Origin: a bacterium
GTDB taxonomy: Bacteria; Zixibacteria; MSB-5A5; WJJR01
DNA length: 64,000 bases
NCBI GenBank assembly: GCA_021813505.1
Contig: JAKAKI010000079.1
Coordinates: 1-64,000, forward strand
Direction: 5' to 3'
Shown: one piece after another, positions 11,095 to 21,876 of the stretch
Layout: each line of letters starts with the position of its first letter
Numbering within the stretch: position 1 is the first letter of the stretch
Position numbers and translations under genes: made by a program
Notes under the pieces: model-generated
The model's input: the letters and a program-made list of their open reading frames with translations, nothing else
Told to the model about the DNA's origin: nothing
Database searches by the model: none

Positions 11095-11145
11095 GATGTC
11101 ATTCCCGCGAAAACGGGAATCCAGTCCCGCCCTCATACACTGGGG
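11095..11145. repeat. Dispersed palindromic intergenic repeat (cattcccgcgaaaacgggaatccagtcc type)
   Basis: cattcccgcgaaaacgggaatccagtcccgccctc; related copy at 11548-11582 (gtcgttcccgcaaaccgggaatccagtcctgccctc). Confidence 0.75.
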
Positions 11146-11214
11146 TCTCACCTTGGCGGGAATAACGCCGATGGAGAATCGACGGGCATAGGCGCCTGCG
11201 GCCCCACCCGAAGG

Positions 11215-11350
11215 GGTGTTGAAAAACCCCGATCTATGAAGTCGAACACCTGATTATTCGGGTGCCACGGACAAGGAAGACCGAGCGGCTCTTCTGCTCG
11301 GTCTTCCTTGTCCGTGTCTTTCTTCTGTCTGCGAGAAGAAGACACGAACA
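11215..11350 (+). repeat. MITE-like element family 1, copy A (right side degraded)
   Basis: ggggtgttgaaaaacccc...gaagtcgaacacctgattattcgggtgccacggacaaggaagaccgagcggctcttctgctcggtcttccttgtccgtgtctttcttctg. Confidence 0.8.
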
Positions 11351-11667
11351 ACTTCGAGATCCTCGCTCTGATTCGATAACGACCAGACCTTACGTAGCAA
11401 TCCCACCCTTCAGGCGGGGACCATGAGGCAGAATCGAAATTCAAGATCTGAGAGGCGGCAACTGGGAGGACAATCCGCCGCGGCTGACTGCCGAGCCATC
11501 CGGCCGCGCGAAAGAGGCTCGGCGGGAGCCCCGCCCTCCCGCCACCGTCGTTCCCGCAAACCGGGAATCCAGTCCTGCCCTCTTTTGTGCAGGATTGCAA
11601 TACAATCCAGCCGATTTCCTGGGTTATTGCCTTTTGCCGTGAACCCGGTTTTCAATTATGCTTCATG

Positions 11668-13261
11668 TGTGAGTCGGGTATCGGACGAGTCGCCTGCACT
11701 CGGTCCAAACAGCACTGGGGCGGAGGCTCCCAAGTTGCGATGGAGTGATTTCGCCCCTGCCGCGATCATCGCAGTACTAACCCTCGCCCTCCACCTCCAC
11801 ACAAATCTTTGGGCCGGATACGGCTTCTTCCGCGATGAACTCTACTACATGGTCTGCAGCGACAACCCGGCTTTCGGATATGTCGATCAGCCGCCGCTCT
11901 CGATCCTCATCCTGACCGGATTGCGGCCGATCCTGGGTGACTCGCTCTTTGCGATTCGGCTGCTTCCGGCCCTCCTGCATGCGCTGACCGTGCTCATGAC
12001 AGGGTTGCTCGCCTTGGAATTCGGCGCTCGCCGTTTGGCTGTCGTGCTGGCCACTGTCGCGGCCGCCCTGTCGCCGATCTTCCTCGTCGCCGGAACATTC
12101 TATTCCATGAATGTCATCGAAGTTGTCGTGTGGACTACCGCGGCCTGGATGATGGCGCGCATTCTGAGAGTTCCCCGCCCGCGCCGCTGGCTGTTACTCG
12201 GCCTGCTACTGGGGTTCGGATTGGAAAACAAGATTAGCTCCGGATGGCTCTTGGCCGGGCTCTTCTTTGGGCTGTTGCTCACACAGCATCGCCGTCTGTT
12301 GCGGTCAATCTGGCCCTGGGCAGCCGGTGGTGTGGCGATCATCCTGTTCGCACCATTCGTGATCTGGAACGCGCTGAATAATTGGCCCCACCTGGAGTTC
12401 ATGCGCAATGCAGCCGGGCTCAAGTACTCAAGCCAGACACCGCTGACCTTTCTGGTCGGCCAGTTGATCATCAACAATCCCATCGCCGTTCCCTTGTGGC
12501 TGGCCGGACTTTTCTGGCTTTTGTTCGCAAAACGAGCCGCCCTTTTTCGCCCGTTGGCGTTCGTGTATCTGATCCCTCTGCTCATCCTGATTGTCAACTG
12601 GCACAGCAAGCCGGAGTATCTGGCGGCATCATATGGAATACTGTTCGCCGCCGGGGCGGTTGCTGTCGAGTCATGGAACCTGCCCCGCGTTTGGAACTGG
12701 CTCAAGCCGGTATATCTCACCGCCATACTCGCGACAGGGCTGATGCTGTCGCCGCTGGCACTGCCGGTGTTGCCGGTGGAGAGTTACATCCGTTACGCAA
12801 ACGCATTGGGGATGCAGCCGATGACCGCCGAGGGAAAACGTCTCGCGCAGCTCCCGCAGTTCTATGCCGACATGTTCGGCTGGGAAGAGAAAGCCAGGGC
12901 CGTCGCGTCTGTCTTTCGCGCCTTGCCAGATTCCGACAAAGTGGACTGCGCGGTGATCGCGGAAAACTATGGCCGATGCGCCGCGATGGATGTCTTCGGC
13001 CGTCGTCTTGGGCTGCCACCCGCTATCGGACTGCACAACAACTACTGGCTTTGGGGACCACGCGGTCACACCGGCAGGACCGTGATCGTTCTCGGCGGAA
13101 ACCAGGCGGACCTCGAAACTCGTTTCGAGCGCGTTGAATCAGCCGGCGTGGTGACTTGCCAGTACTGCATGCCGTACGAGGACAGCCTCGCCATTCTGGT
13201 CTGCCACACGGTGAAAACACCACTGGCCGAATTGTGGCCGCGCCTCAAGCACTACGAATGA
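11668..13261 (+). CDS. GT39-family membrane glycosyltransferase
   Basis: Multi-TM; FFRDELYYMVCSDNPAFGYVDQPPLSILIL; the track ORF from 11423 runs through a repeat, so a later start (for example GTG near 11668) is preferred. Confidence 0.8.
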
Positions 13262-13298
13262 GCCGCATGGCCTGCGAGCACGTTTCCCGAACGCCAAA

Positions 13299-14267
13299 AT
13301 GCTGCAGCGCACCGACCCAACGATCAAGTGGCTCCTCGCAGCCGGGAATCCCTCCGTCCGCTATTTCACTCTGACAGAGCTCTTCGATGTCCCGATCCAC
13401 GCACTCGAGGTGGCGAAGACTCTACGCGCCATCGAAGACAGTATACAGATTCGCACCCTGCTGGCCGGGCAGAGACCCGATGGTGGTTTCGGTCCGCGTC
13501 CGTATCAGAAGTGGCACGGCGCTCACTGGCGGCTCGTCTCTCTGGTGGAACTGGGCGTCCCTGCAGGATTTCCCCCCGCCATTGCCGCAACCGGTCATCT
13601 GTTATCCTGGCTTGAAAGCGGCGTGCACTACCTGGTACCGAAGAAGATCAAACGCCTGTGGCGGTGCCACGCATCAATCCCGGGGAATGCACTCGCCGTC
13701 TGCTGTCGGCTGGGATTGGCGAAAGACTCGCGTGTGAAGCGGCTGGCTGTCCTTCTCCTTGAAACACAGTGGCCCGATGGCGGCTGGAACTGCGACCCGA
13801 GTCCGGCGGCGCATCATTCATCGTTCCACGAAAGTCTGTCACCGTTGTGGGGACTTGCAGAGTATTGGCGCGCTACTCGCAACCCGGACGCTCGAATCGC
13901 CGCCCACGGGGCAGCGGAACTCTTCCTTCGTCACCACTTGTTCCTGTCCGATCGCACTGGCCGGATCATGGATAGACGCTGGCTTGTCCCCCATTATCCC
14001 CCCTACTGGCATTACGATATCTTTCAGGCGCTCCTCGTTCTCTCCCGCTTCGGCCCGCTGTCTGACCCGCGTGTGAGCCCCGCACTCGATGTGGTTGAGC
14101 AAAAGCGGAGGCCTGACGGTCGCTGGAACTCTGGTCAGCGTTACTGGCGGCCGGCTCGCGAGAAATCCACCAAACCCGTCGAGGTTCTCGACTGGGGGCG
14201 AAGAGGCCCGAACAAAATGGTGACACTTAACGCACTACGCATCCTGAAAGCCGCGGGCAGATTGTAG
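13299..14267 (+). CDS. Squalene-cyclase/prenyltransferase-repeat-like (alpha-toroid) protein
   Basis: PTIKWLLAAGNPSVRYFTLTELFDVP; repeated QRPDGGFG / QWPDGGWNCD / RRPDGRWNSG motifs. Confidence 0.7.
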   Translation: MLQRTDPTIKWLLAAGNPSVRYFTLTELFDVPIHALEVAKTLRAIEDSIQIRTLLAGQRPDGGFGPRPYQKWHGAHWRLVSLVELGVPAGFPPAIAATGHLLSWLESGVHYLVPKKIKRLWRCHASIPGNALAVCCRLGLAKDSRVKRLAVLLLETQWPDGGWNCDPSPAAHHSSFHESLSPLWGLAEYWRATRNPDARIAAHGAAELFLRHHLFLSDRTGRIMDRRWLVPHYPPYWHYDIFQALLVLSRFGPLSDPRVSPALDVVEQKRRPDGRWNSGQRYWRPAREKSTKPVEVLDWGRRGPNKMVTLNALRILKAAGRL

Positions 14268-14285
14268 GCGCTAAACGGAGTCTCT

Positions 14286-15641
14286 CTAAGTCCCGCGTAT
14301 CGAAGCGGGAACGGCATTCTCCTCCGCGTCAGTCTCCGCGCGCAACGCCCGCGCCTGGGTCCGCCAGGACGGAAGCTGCCAGTAGAAAATACCCGCACCG
14401 ACTAGACAGGCCACACCGCCAACACCCACCGTCCCCGGCGCACCGAGACGGTCGGCAAGCAATCCCGCCAACAGCGCCCCGAACGGCGCCATACCCATGA
14501 ACATCATCGAGTAGACCGCCATCACCCGGCCACGCAAGCGGTCCGGCACGAGCGTCTGGATCAGCGTGTTCGTCGACGCCATCTGCGTCATCATCCCGAA
14601 TCCCACCGGAACCAACAGCGCCGCCGACAGCCAGAACATCCGCGAGAATGAAAACGCAATCAGGCTGATTCCGAATCCCCCCGCAGCCAACGGTACCCAG
14701 CGGCTCAGTCCGCGCAATTCCCGCCGTGCCGCGAGCCGTACCGCGCCGAGCAGCGCCCCAGCCCCGGCCGCACTCATCAGGATTCCCAACCCGCGCGAGC
14801 CACCGAGCAGAATCTGGTCGGCGAAGATGGGCATCAAAACCGCGTATGGCATCCCGGTCAGACTAACCAAGCCCAAAAGAAGAAGGAGCGCCCGGATTGG
14901 ACTGGTGGTCCCCACGTATCGAAAGCTCTCCGCATAATGGTCCAAGGTCGACCCCGGACGGAGATCCGGCCGGCGCGGTGTCAGTTTCATCAGTAACAGA
15001 CCGGTGATCACGGCCAGGTAGCTGACGGCATTGGCGAAGAAACACCATCCCTCGCCGATCACCGCCACCAAAATCCCCGCCACTGCCGGTCCAAGAACCC
15101 GCGCGCTGTTGAACATGGACGAATTCAGCGCGATGGCATTCATGAGATCGTCCTTGCCGACCATTTCGACCAGGAACGCCTGCCGGGCGGGAATATCAAA
15201 TGCGTTGACAATCCCCAGACACGTCGCGAGCACATACACATGCCACACTTGAACCGAGCCAGACAACGTCAAAACGGTCAGAATCGATGCCAGCAACATC
15301 GCCGAGACCTGGGTACCGACGATGATCCGATGCCGGTTGAACCGGTCGGCCACTGTACCACCCACCGCCGCAAACAGAAAGACCGGAATCTGACCACAGA
15401 ACCCCACAAGCCCCAGTTGCGCCGCCGACCCGGTCAGCCGGTACACCAGCCACGCCTGCGCCAACGATTGCATCCAGGTCCCGATCAGCGAAATCAACTG
15501 CCCACCGAAAAACAGTTGGAAATTCCGATGCCGCAACGCGCGCATCGCGTCCGGCAGCTTGAGTCTGGTTCGGTCCCCCGGCGGGGTTGGTATGGCGGTT
15601 TCGGTCGGGGTCACGTTCTGGCCGTCAGGTATCAAGGTCAC
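14286..15641 (-). CDS. MFS transporter (EntS-like)
   Basis: NFQLFFGGQLISLIGTWMQSLAQAWLVYRLTGSAAQLG...GGTVADRFNRHRI. Confidence 0.92.
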   Translation of the reverse strand: MTLIPDGQNVTPTETAIPTPPGDRTRLKLPDAMRALRHRNFQLFFGGQLISLIGTWMQSLAQAWLVYRLTGSAAQLGLVGFCGQIPVFLFAAVGGTVADRFNRHRIIVGTQVSAMLLASILTVLTLSGSVQVWHVYVLATCLGIVNAFDIPARQAFLVEMVGKDDLMNAIALNSSMFNSARVLGPAVAGILVAVIGEGWCFFANAVSYLAVITGLLLMKLTPRRPDLRPGSTLDHYAESFRYVGTTSPIRALLLLLGLVSLTGMPYAVLMPIFADQILLGGSRGLGILMSAAGAGALLGAVRLAARRELRGLSRWVPLAAGGFGISLIAFSFSRMFWLSAALLVPVGFGMMTQMASTNTLIQTLVPDRLRGRVMAVYSMMFMGMAPFGALLAGLLADRLGAPGTVGVGGVACLVGAGIFYWQLPSWRTQARALRAETDAEENAVPASIRGT

Positions 15642-15764
15642 TCACAAGCCAATTGTACACTCAGGCGTTCATGGGAATCAAACCGCCAATTGCCAACGGC
15701 AGATTATCTTGCGACAAACCGTGCGAAAAGAGATTTGTGCGAAGAGAGAGTGCGAATTACGGAA

Positions 15765-16934
15765 CTACGCGTACATCTCCACACCGCTGCCGAGCGATGT
15801 AAACACCAGGCCCCGGTAGTAATCCGACAAACGCTTCACTTCCAACTCCGCCGAAAACTCGGTCGACGCGCGTTCGCGCGCCGCAGCCCCAAACCGTGAA
15901 GCCAGATCTTCGGCCAAAAGCAGAATGTTGACCCGCATCGCCAGCGCGTCGGCTTCACCGGGATCGAACAGGTACCCGCTCTCCCCGTGACGGATCAGTT
16001 CCGGGTTGCCGCCGACCGATGTCGCCACAATTGGAAGCCCCGCCGCCATGTACGACAGTAGCGTCTCCGAACAACTCTCCGACATCGACGTCAGCACCGC
16101 AACGTCGGCCGCCTGCAGCCATCGCGGACGCTCTGACTGATCCTCGACCACAATGAGCCGCTCTAACACACCGGACTGCCGCGCCCGATTCCGCAAATGG
16201 GGAATGTCCTCGGTGGAACCGGGAATCAACAGCACGAATCGCGCGTGCGGATAAAGCGGCGCCAGGTGCGCTGCGGCATCAAGAAATGTCGCCGGGTCCT
16301 TCATCCGTTCCAGCGGACTCTCCATGAATACGACCCGTTCCTGCACCGAAAGCCCGAACGCATGCTTGGCATCCGCAATCGTTTGCGGCGTCCGGACACA
16401 CAGACCAGTGCAATCGGTGCCGCCGGGGATGACATCCACACGGTCGCGCCGCACTCGTTCCTGCCGCACGAGCCGGGCTGCGGCCGCCGATGAGGTCGCG
16501 ACAAATCGTGCCGGAACGTCATTGGTTTTTCGCAATGCAATCAGGTGATCCGAGTTCAGGGTGTGCCCCAAATCACGCACCCCAGCCATGCGGACTTTGA
16601 TCCCGGCCGAGCGCGCAACGGGTAATCCCAAAATTCGCGCATTCAAATCGTACGCACAGGCCAGATCAAATCGCCCGCCACCTGCCGACCGCGCCAGCCG
16701 CGCCCGACCCAAAAGGTCCCAGGCAACGCCCGAACGAGAAACACCGGCGGCCTCGAGCCGGCATGGAATCGACAGACGATCAAAGTTATCCGCGATGTCA
16801 TGAATCGCCACCACGACCGGGTCAAACAGAGCCCGATCCAGCCGCGTGATCACCCGGCTCAGATGCGCCAGCGTCTCCCGGCCGGGATCATCCAGTCGGT
16901 CAACCAAATACAGAAGTCTAAGGCGTTCACGCAT
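15765..16934 (-). CDS. GT4-family glycosyltransferase
   Basis: C-terminal ...SESCSETLLSYMAAGLPIVATSVGGNPELIRHGESGYLFDPGEADAL. Confidence 0.9.
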   Translation of the reverse strand: MRERLRLLYLVDRLDDPGRETLAHLSRVITRLDRALFDPVVVAIHDIADNFDRLSIPCRLEAAGVSRSGVAWDLLGRARLARSAGGGRFDLACAYDLNARILGLPVARSAGIKVRMAGVRDLGHTLNSDHLIALRKTNDVPARFVATSSAAAARLVRQERVRRDRVDVIPGGTDCTGLCVRTPQTIADAKHAFGLSVQERVVFMESPLERMKDPATFLDAAAHLAPLYPHARFVLLIPGSTEDIPHLRNRARQSGVLERLIVVEDQSERPRWLQAADVAVLTSMSESCSETLLSYMAAGLPIVATSVGGNPELIRHGESGYLFDPGEADALAMRVNILLLAEDLASRFGAAARERASTEFSAELEVKRLSDYYRGLVFTSLGSGVEMYA

Positions 16935-17108
16935 AACGAACTGAGGCGCCCGCGACGGCCACACCGATGGAGTCCAACTGATCGCCGGGTCCGCAGGCTC
17001 CTCTACGCATTATCGACGTTTGAGGAGATTCCCTATAAAATGAAGGGGGACCGGGCCTACGGATGAAAGCTCCTTGCCCGGCTCCCCAAAATCGGATAAC
17101 TTCCCCCC

Positions 17109-17199
17109 GGAGAGATGTCCGAGTGGCTTAAGGAGCACGCCTGGAGAGCGTGTAGGCGCTAAAACCGCCTCCCGGGTTCAAATCCCGGTCTCTCCGCCA
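17109..17199 (+). tRNA. tRNA-Ser(GGA), CCA encoded
   Basis: GGAGAGA/TCTCTCC acceptor, CACGC-ctGGAga-GCGTG anticodon arm, long variable arm, GGGTTCAAATCCC T-arm, ends GCCA. Confidence 0.96.
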
Positions 17200-17919
17200 T
17201 TTCCAATACAATGCCTATGGTCCCGGCTCCCCGCATCACGCGCGGCGCGAGTGCGTATTCTTGACCATTTCCGGGAGCGTGAGGCAGCCGCACTCTTGTT
17301 TGACCGGCTCAGAGATCGAGAAAGTCTCTTGACCAAATGCCCGATTCGGATTATATTTTTAGTAATGAGTCTGGTGTGGAGCAAACCCCATCACCATCTG
17401 CACAGAGAGTAGCCGCCTATCAAGCACAGCTAAACAGCTTCAGTTCGTTCGTCCAAAATTGAACTGGGAAACACCTGGACTATCAGCCACTTGTTGTTCG
17501 GGATGCTTTGTGTCGGAACTTTTCGGGTCAGGATCGTACACGCCACTCCAGCACCATGCGCGCTTACTGCGGCGCATGCACTCTCCGGGGCGGCCGCGAA
17601 CAGCACAAATGGACACGATGCTTCGGTGACAGATTCATGACAAATCGCCAACGCAATCAAAACACTCACATTTACGCGCCGCAGACGGCGAAATCGGAAA
17701 TCTCTTTCATGATGTTGCCAACTGCCGCTCGTTGTCACACCATCCATCGCCGCAGGGCAATTCTGGTGCGCTTCAGCCATGCAGCCCTTGAATTGAAGAC
17801 CCGAAATGTACCAAAGTACTCGGGAACAATTCATTATTGCATCAAGTTTTAGCAGCCGACAGGCTTTCTTTGTCGATAACAGAACATGGAATTCAATTGC
17901 ACAACCGGAAGGAGTCGAA

Positions 17920-20157
17920 ATGTCCGTCAGAAGAACATTTCTGATTCACATTTGGGGGCGGGCATCAACAGTTCTGATCTTGTCCATCTTCGCCAATGTC
18001 CTTCTCACGCAGCCGGCAGCGGCCGCCTGGGTCGGCGTCGGTCCGCAAAACAAAGTCGTTGATGCCGTTGCCGTCGCACCCGACAACGCGATGGTGCGAT
18101 TCGCCGGCGCATTCGGCTGGGGCATCTTCAAGTCCACCAACGGCGGCGTTAACTGGTCGGCCATGCCGAACACCGGCTTGACCAACACATACGTTCGTGC
18201 GGTTCTGGCTCTAAGTTCCACAAGCGTCTTCGCCGGCACCAACGACGGCGTCCACCACTCGATTGATGGCGGATCCTCATGGACCCTGGTACTGCCGACG
18301 CTCTTTTCCGTGCGCTCCCTGGCGTATGACCCGCTGTCTGGAAGACTGTACGCCGGCACGTATGGTGACGATCTCTATTACTCCACAACAGGCGGGGGAG
18401 CCGGTACCTGGACCAAGTCGATTGTCCTCGACGACACCTCAGCGGTCGTCATGCATCACATCCGCAGTGTCGCCGTCTACGGCCGGGATTCTGTCTATGC
18501 CGGCGGATCGATCTCCGATGTGAGCAGCGGTGGGGCGCTCTTCGTCAGCCGCAATGGCGGTGTCGGGTGGTCGCAAGTGCAGCGCGGCAAGGGTATTCGT
18601 GGCTCCGTCGCCGGCATCGCGATCAGCCCCAACAATCCCGACTCAAGTCTGATCCTCGGCATTGTCAAACTCGGCGTGTACAAGAGCACCGACGGCGGCA
18701 TCTCCTGGCTCGGCATCGATGGTGCGACCACCGTTCATCCCATCGGGGATACCAATATCAGTTGTGTCGCGTTCACGCCCGCATACCGCATTGCGGCCGG
18801 TGACTCGACCGGCGGTTTCTACCGCCGGGCATTGGGTGACACAACCCAGGGTTGGTGGCCGTCTGCTGGTGTTCCACTCATGCCCGCTTATCCGACCAGT
18901 ATCTGGTCCAATGCCGCGGGCGTGGAATTGATGATCGGGACCGATGGCAAAGGAGTCTATCGTTCCACCGACAGCGGTGCCACGTTCTCCGTCAGCAACT
19001 CCGGCATGCTGGGCACGGCCGTGCGGCAGATTCTCATCGCGAATGGCGGCCGCATCGTTGTCGCGACCGGGTTCGGCGATAAGATCTGGTACACCGACAA
19101 CGGCGGTACGATATGGACTCAGGCAACGGTGCCGACCAGCAACTCGATCGACGACCTGGCAGCCACTTCCGTACCAGGCACTCTGTATGCCGGTTCGTAC
19201 GCCGCCGGCGTCCTCAAATCGACCGACAACGGCCAGATATGGGTGAACACTGACACATCCGTTATCAACAAATATGTTCGCGCTGTCGGGGTTGCCCCCG
19301 GTTCGGCCACTGTGGTCTACGCCGGTACTGCCAATGGCGTCTTCAAGACAATCAACGGCGGGGCGAATTGGGTGAGCACGAATGGTGTCTACATTCCCGT
19401 CTCGACGGCTGTCCACTCACTCGCCGTGTCCCCATTTGCCGCAAACACGGTGCTGGCCGGAACGGACTCATCGTACTTGTACCGTACCATCGATGGTGGC
19501 GCCACCTGGAGCCAAGTGGCGACGGCCGCCGGATTTCATGCGAACGACAGGTTCATTCGCACGGTTGATTTCGATCCCGCCACCTCCGGACGCGTCTACG
19601 CGGGCAGCGACAGCGGCCACGTCTACATGTCCAGCGACAATGGCGCCACGTGGACGTACCTGGCCACACTCGCCACCGTCAATTCGGTTCGTCAGATCCG
19701 AGTCGATCCCGCCCAGCCAGGCCATCTGTTCGCCGCCACGTTCGGCGGCGGCGTCTTCGCCTCGCAGGATGGCGGCGCCACGTGGGGGAATATTTCCGGA
19801 GCGCTTCCCGATTCGCAGTTGTATACACTCACCCTTGACCCCGCCGGACCATCGGCCAATGTCTATCTGGGAACGCGAGGGCACGGGCTCTACAAAGGAC
19901 GCTACACTTTTCCGATTGCGGGTTGTAACTGCCCCTTTCCAGGCGACCTCAACGGCGATCTTGCGATTGACGTGTTTGACGTGATCGGGGCCATCGCAGT
20001 CGCATTCAGCGGTGATCCCGATAGCCAGGATCCTCAGTGCCCGGCAACGCGCGGCGATGCCAATTACGACATGGCAACGGACGTCTTCGATGTGATCTAC
20101 CTGATCGCGGCCGCTTTTAGCGGCGGCGCGTCACCCATCAATCCCTGCGGCCCATAG
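17920..20157 (+). CDS. Secreted BNR/VPS10-type beta-propeller repeat protein with C-terminal dockerin-like EF-hand pair
   Basis: Repeated YxSTDxGxTW / KSTDNGQIW units; C-terminus GDLNGDLAIDVFDVIGAIAVAFSGD...GDANYDMATDVFDVIYLIAAAFSGG; signal peptide after Met at 17920. Confidence 0.85.
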   Translation: MSVRRTFLIHIWGRASTVLILSIFANVLLTQPAAAAWVGVGPQNKVVDAVAVAPDNAMVRFAGAFGWGIFKSTNGGVNWSAMPNTGLTNTYVRAVLALSSTSVFAGTNDGVHHSIDGGSSWTLVLPTLFSVRSLAYDPLSGRLYAGTYGDDLYYSTTGGGAGTWTKSIVLDDTSAVVMHHIRSVAVYGRDSVYAGGSISDVSSGGALFVSRNGGVGWSQVQRGKGIRGSVAGIAISPNNPDSSLILGIVKLGVYKSTDGGISWLGIDGATTVHPIGDTNISCVAFTPAYRIAAGDSTGGFYRRALGDTTQGWWPSAGVPLMPAYPTSIWSNAAGVELMIGTDGKGVYRSTDSGATFSVSNSGMLGTAVRQILIANGGRIVVATGFGDKIWYTDNGGTIWTQATVPTSNSIDDLAATSVPGTLYAGSYAAGVLKSTDNGQIWVNTDTSVINKYVRAVGVAPGSATVVYAGTANGVFKTINGGANWVSTNGVYIPVSTAVHSLAVSPFAANTVLAGTDSSYLYRTIDGGATWSQVATAAGFHANDRFIRTVDFDPATSGRVYAGSDSGHVYMSSDNGATWTYLATLATVNSVRQIRVDPAQPGHLFAATFGGGVFASQDGGATWGNISGALPDSQLYTLTLDPAGPSANVYLGTRGHGLYKGRYTFPIAGCNCPFPGDLNGDLAIDVFDVIGAIAVAFSGDPDSQDPQCPATRGDANYDMATDVFDVIYLIAAAFSGGASPINPCGP

Positions 20158-20213
20158 ACCGCAGCTTCCTTGCGAGAGATCGTGTCTTCGATCAACGATG
20201 GAGTCAACAATTC

Positions 20214-21404
20214 ATGTGGATAATCGGCGGAGAAATTCTCGGACTCGCCGCGCTTCTGGCACTTGAGGCCCGGCGCCACCGGCAGAACCTGGCCGCGATT
20301 CCAATTCGGGTGCACGTCAACGGGACCCGCGGCAAATCATCGGTTACCCGGCTGATCGCCGCGGGATTGCGCGCCGGCGGCCTGCGCACGATCGCCAAGA
20401 CCACCGGCACCAAGCCCCGCTACATCATGGCGGACGGAACCGAGCAGGAGATCATCCGCGCCGGCAAGCCGGGCGTCATCGAGCAGGTTCGCATCATCCG
20501 GCGCGCCCGCGATCAAAACGCCAGCGCTCTCGTCATCGAGTGCATGGCCGTCAAACCGGACTCACAGAAGATCGCCGAGGAAAAACTCGTGCGCTCCACC
20601 GTGGGCGTCATCACCAACGTGCGCGCGGATCACCTCGACGAAATGGGTCCCACCGTCGGCCACGTCGCCGAAGCGCTCGCGAATACGGTGCCGTTTGGCG
20701 GTGTGTTGTTCACCGCCGAACGCGAGAACCTCGAACCACTTTGCCGCCGGGCACAGAAACGCAGCACCGCTGTCATCGTCTCCCGGCACGAGGCAATCAC
20801 CGGCACCATGATGACCGACTTCACCTACTTCGAGCATCGTGAAAACGTCGCGTTGGCGCTCTCCGTGACCTCCTGGTTCGGTGTCGATCCGATGGTGGCC
20901 CTGAGAGGCATGCACAACGCCACGCCCGATCCCGGCGCACTGCGCGTGCATCACATCACCGCATTCGGCACGCCCATCACCTTCGTGAATGCCTTCGCCG
21001 CCAACGATCCGGACAGCTACAAAATCATCTGGGACCGGCTCGAACCGTGGCGGCATGACGGCGCCAAGATGATCGCGCTGATTACCTGCCGCAAGGACCG
21101 CATCTCCCGGGCCGAACAACTGGCCCACCTGATCGTCAACGGTGTCGAAGCGGACCAGTACTTCATCTGCGGCCAGTCGACGCATACGGTGTACCAGGCC
21201 GCCATCGGGATGGGAATGGATCGGACGCGGGTCCACGATTACGGCGGACACGACGCCGCCGCGATTTTTGAATCGGTTTTGGAAGTGGCAAACAAGCACC
21301 CGGTCACAGTTGTCGGTCTCGGCAACATCGTGGGCTTGGGCGAGCAACTGGCCAACTACTTTCAGCACAGAGGAGAGGAAGTTGTATACCGAGGCGTTGC
21401 GTGA
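20214..21404 (+). CDS. pgsB: Poly-gamma-glutamate synthase subunit PgsB/CapB-like (Mur-ligase fold)
   Basis: RVHVNGTRGKSSVTRLIAAGLRAGG P-loop; TKTTGT-like segment; VITNVRADHLDEMGP. Confidence 0.9.
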   Translation: MWIIGGEILGLAALLALEARRHRQNLAAIPIRVHVNGTRGKSSVTRLIAAGLRAGGLRTIAKTTGTKPRYIMADGTEQEIIRAGKPGVIEQVRIIRRARDQNASALVIECMAVKPDSQKIAEEKLVRSTVGVITNVRADHLDEMGPTVGHVAEALANTVPFGGVLFTAERENLEPLCRRAQKRSTAVIVSRHEAITGTMMTDFTYFEHRENVALALSVTSWFGVDPMVALRGMHNATPDPGALRVHHITAFGTPITFVNAFAANDPDSYKIIWDRLEPWRHDGAKMIALITCRKDRISRAEQLAHLIVNGVEADQYFICGQSTHTVYQAAIGMGMDRTRVHDYGGHDAAAIFESVLEVANKHPVTVVGLGNIVGLGEQLANYFQHRGEEVVYRGVA

Positions 21405-21876
21405 TCTGATCATCCACTCGGTGGGGCTGGGGCTGATTATCAGTCTCGGATTCTCCGAGACTCTCGGACTGGCGGCGGGCGGAATGGTCGTGCCCGGATA
21501 TGTGGCGCTGGCGGTTCATGAGCCGGCCCGTGTCTTCGGGACCGTTCTGGTGGCCCTCGCCACATTTGGGATCATCAAATTGATGTCGACTTACATGTTC
21601 ATCTTTGGCCGCCGCCGGGTTGTGCTCACCATTCTGGTGGGGTTCCTGCTGGGCTGGCTGTCGCGCGATTGGATGGTCTTCCACCTCAATAGCAACCAAC
21701 CGCTCGAATTCCAGACCATCGGTCTGATCATCCCCGGCCTCATCGCCAACTGGATGGAGCGACAGGGTGTTGTCTCCACCATCTCCATGATGGTGATCGG
21801 AGCGATTCTGATCCGGCTCCTGCTGATGATTCTCACCGGAGGCGACATTGCGCTCGGACAGGATGTGCTGATATGA
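21382..21876 (+). CDS. pgsC: Poly-gamma-glutamate biosynthesis protein PgsC/CapC-like
   Basis: TTG start overlapping pgsB; GFSETLGLAAGGMVVPGYVAL...; frame within ORF 21142..21876. Confidence 0.88.
   Translation: MYTEALRDLIIHSVGLGLIISLGFSETLGLAAGGMVVPGYVALAVHEPARVFGTVLVALATFGIIKLMSTYMFIFGRRRVVLTILVGFLLGWLSRDWMVFHLNSNQPLEFQTIGLIIPGLIANWMERQGVVSTISMMVIGAILIRLLLMILTGGDIALGQDVLI

Noticed and set aside
10009-11151. Minus-strand ORF of 380 aa
   Set aside because: Antisense to the EamA gene, and it starts in a dispersed repeat (CMRAGLDSRFRGND is the usual translation of the cattcccgcgaaa repeat).
17074-17412. Plus-strand ORF of 112 aa over the tRNA
   Set aside because: It spans the whole tRNA-Ser gene; coding is unlikely.
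18643-19416. Minus-strand ORF of 257 aa and neighbouring shadow ORFs
   Set aside because: Antisense to the BNR-repeat protein; no start signal or domain.
20562-21413. Minus-strand ORF of 283 aa
   Set aside because: Antisense to pgsB; no recognisable domain.
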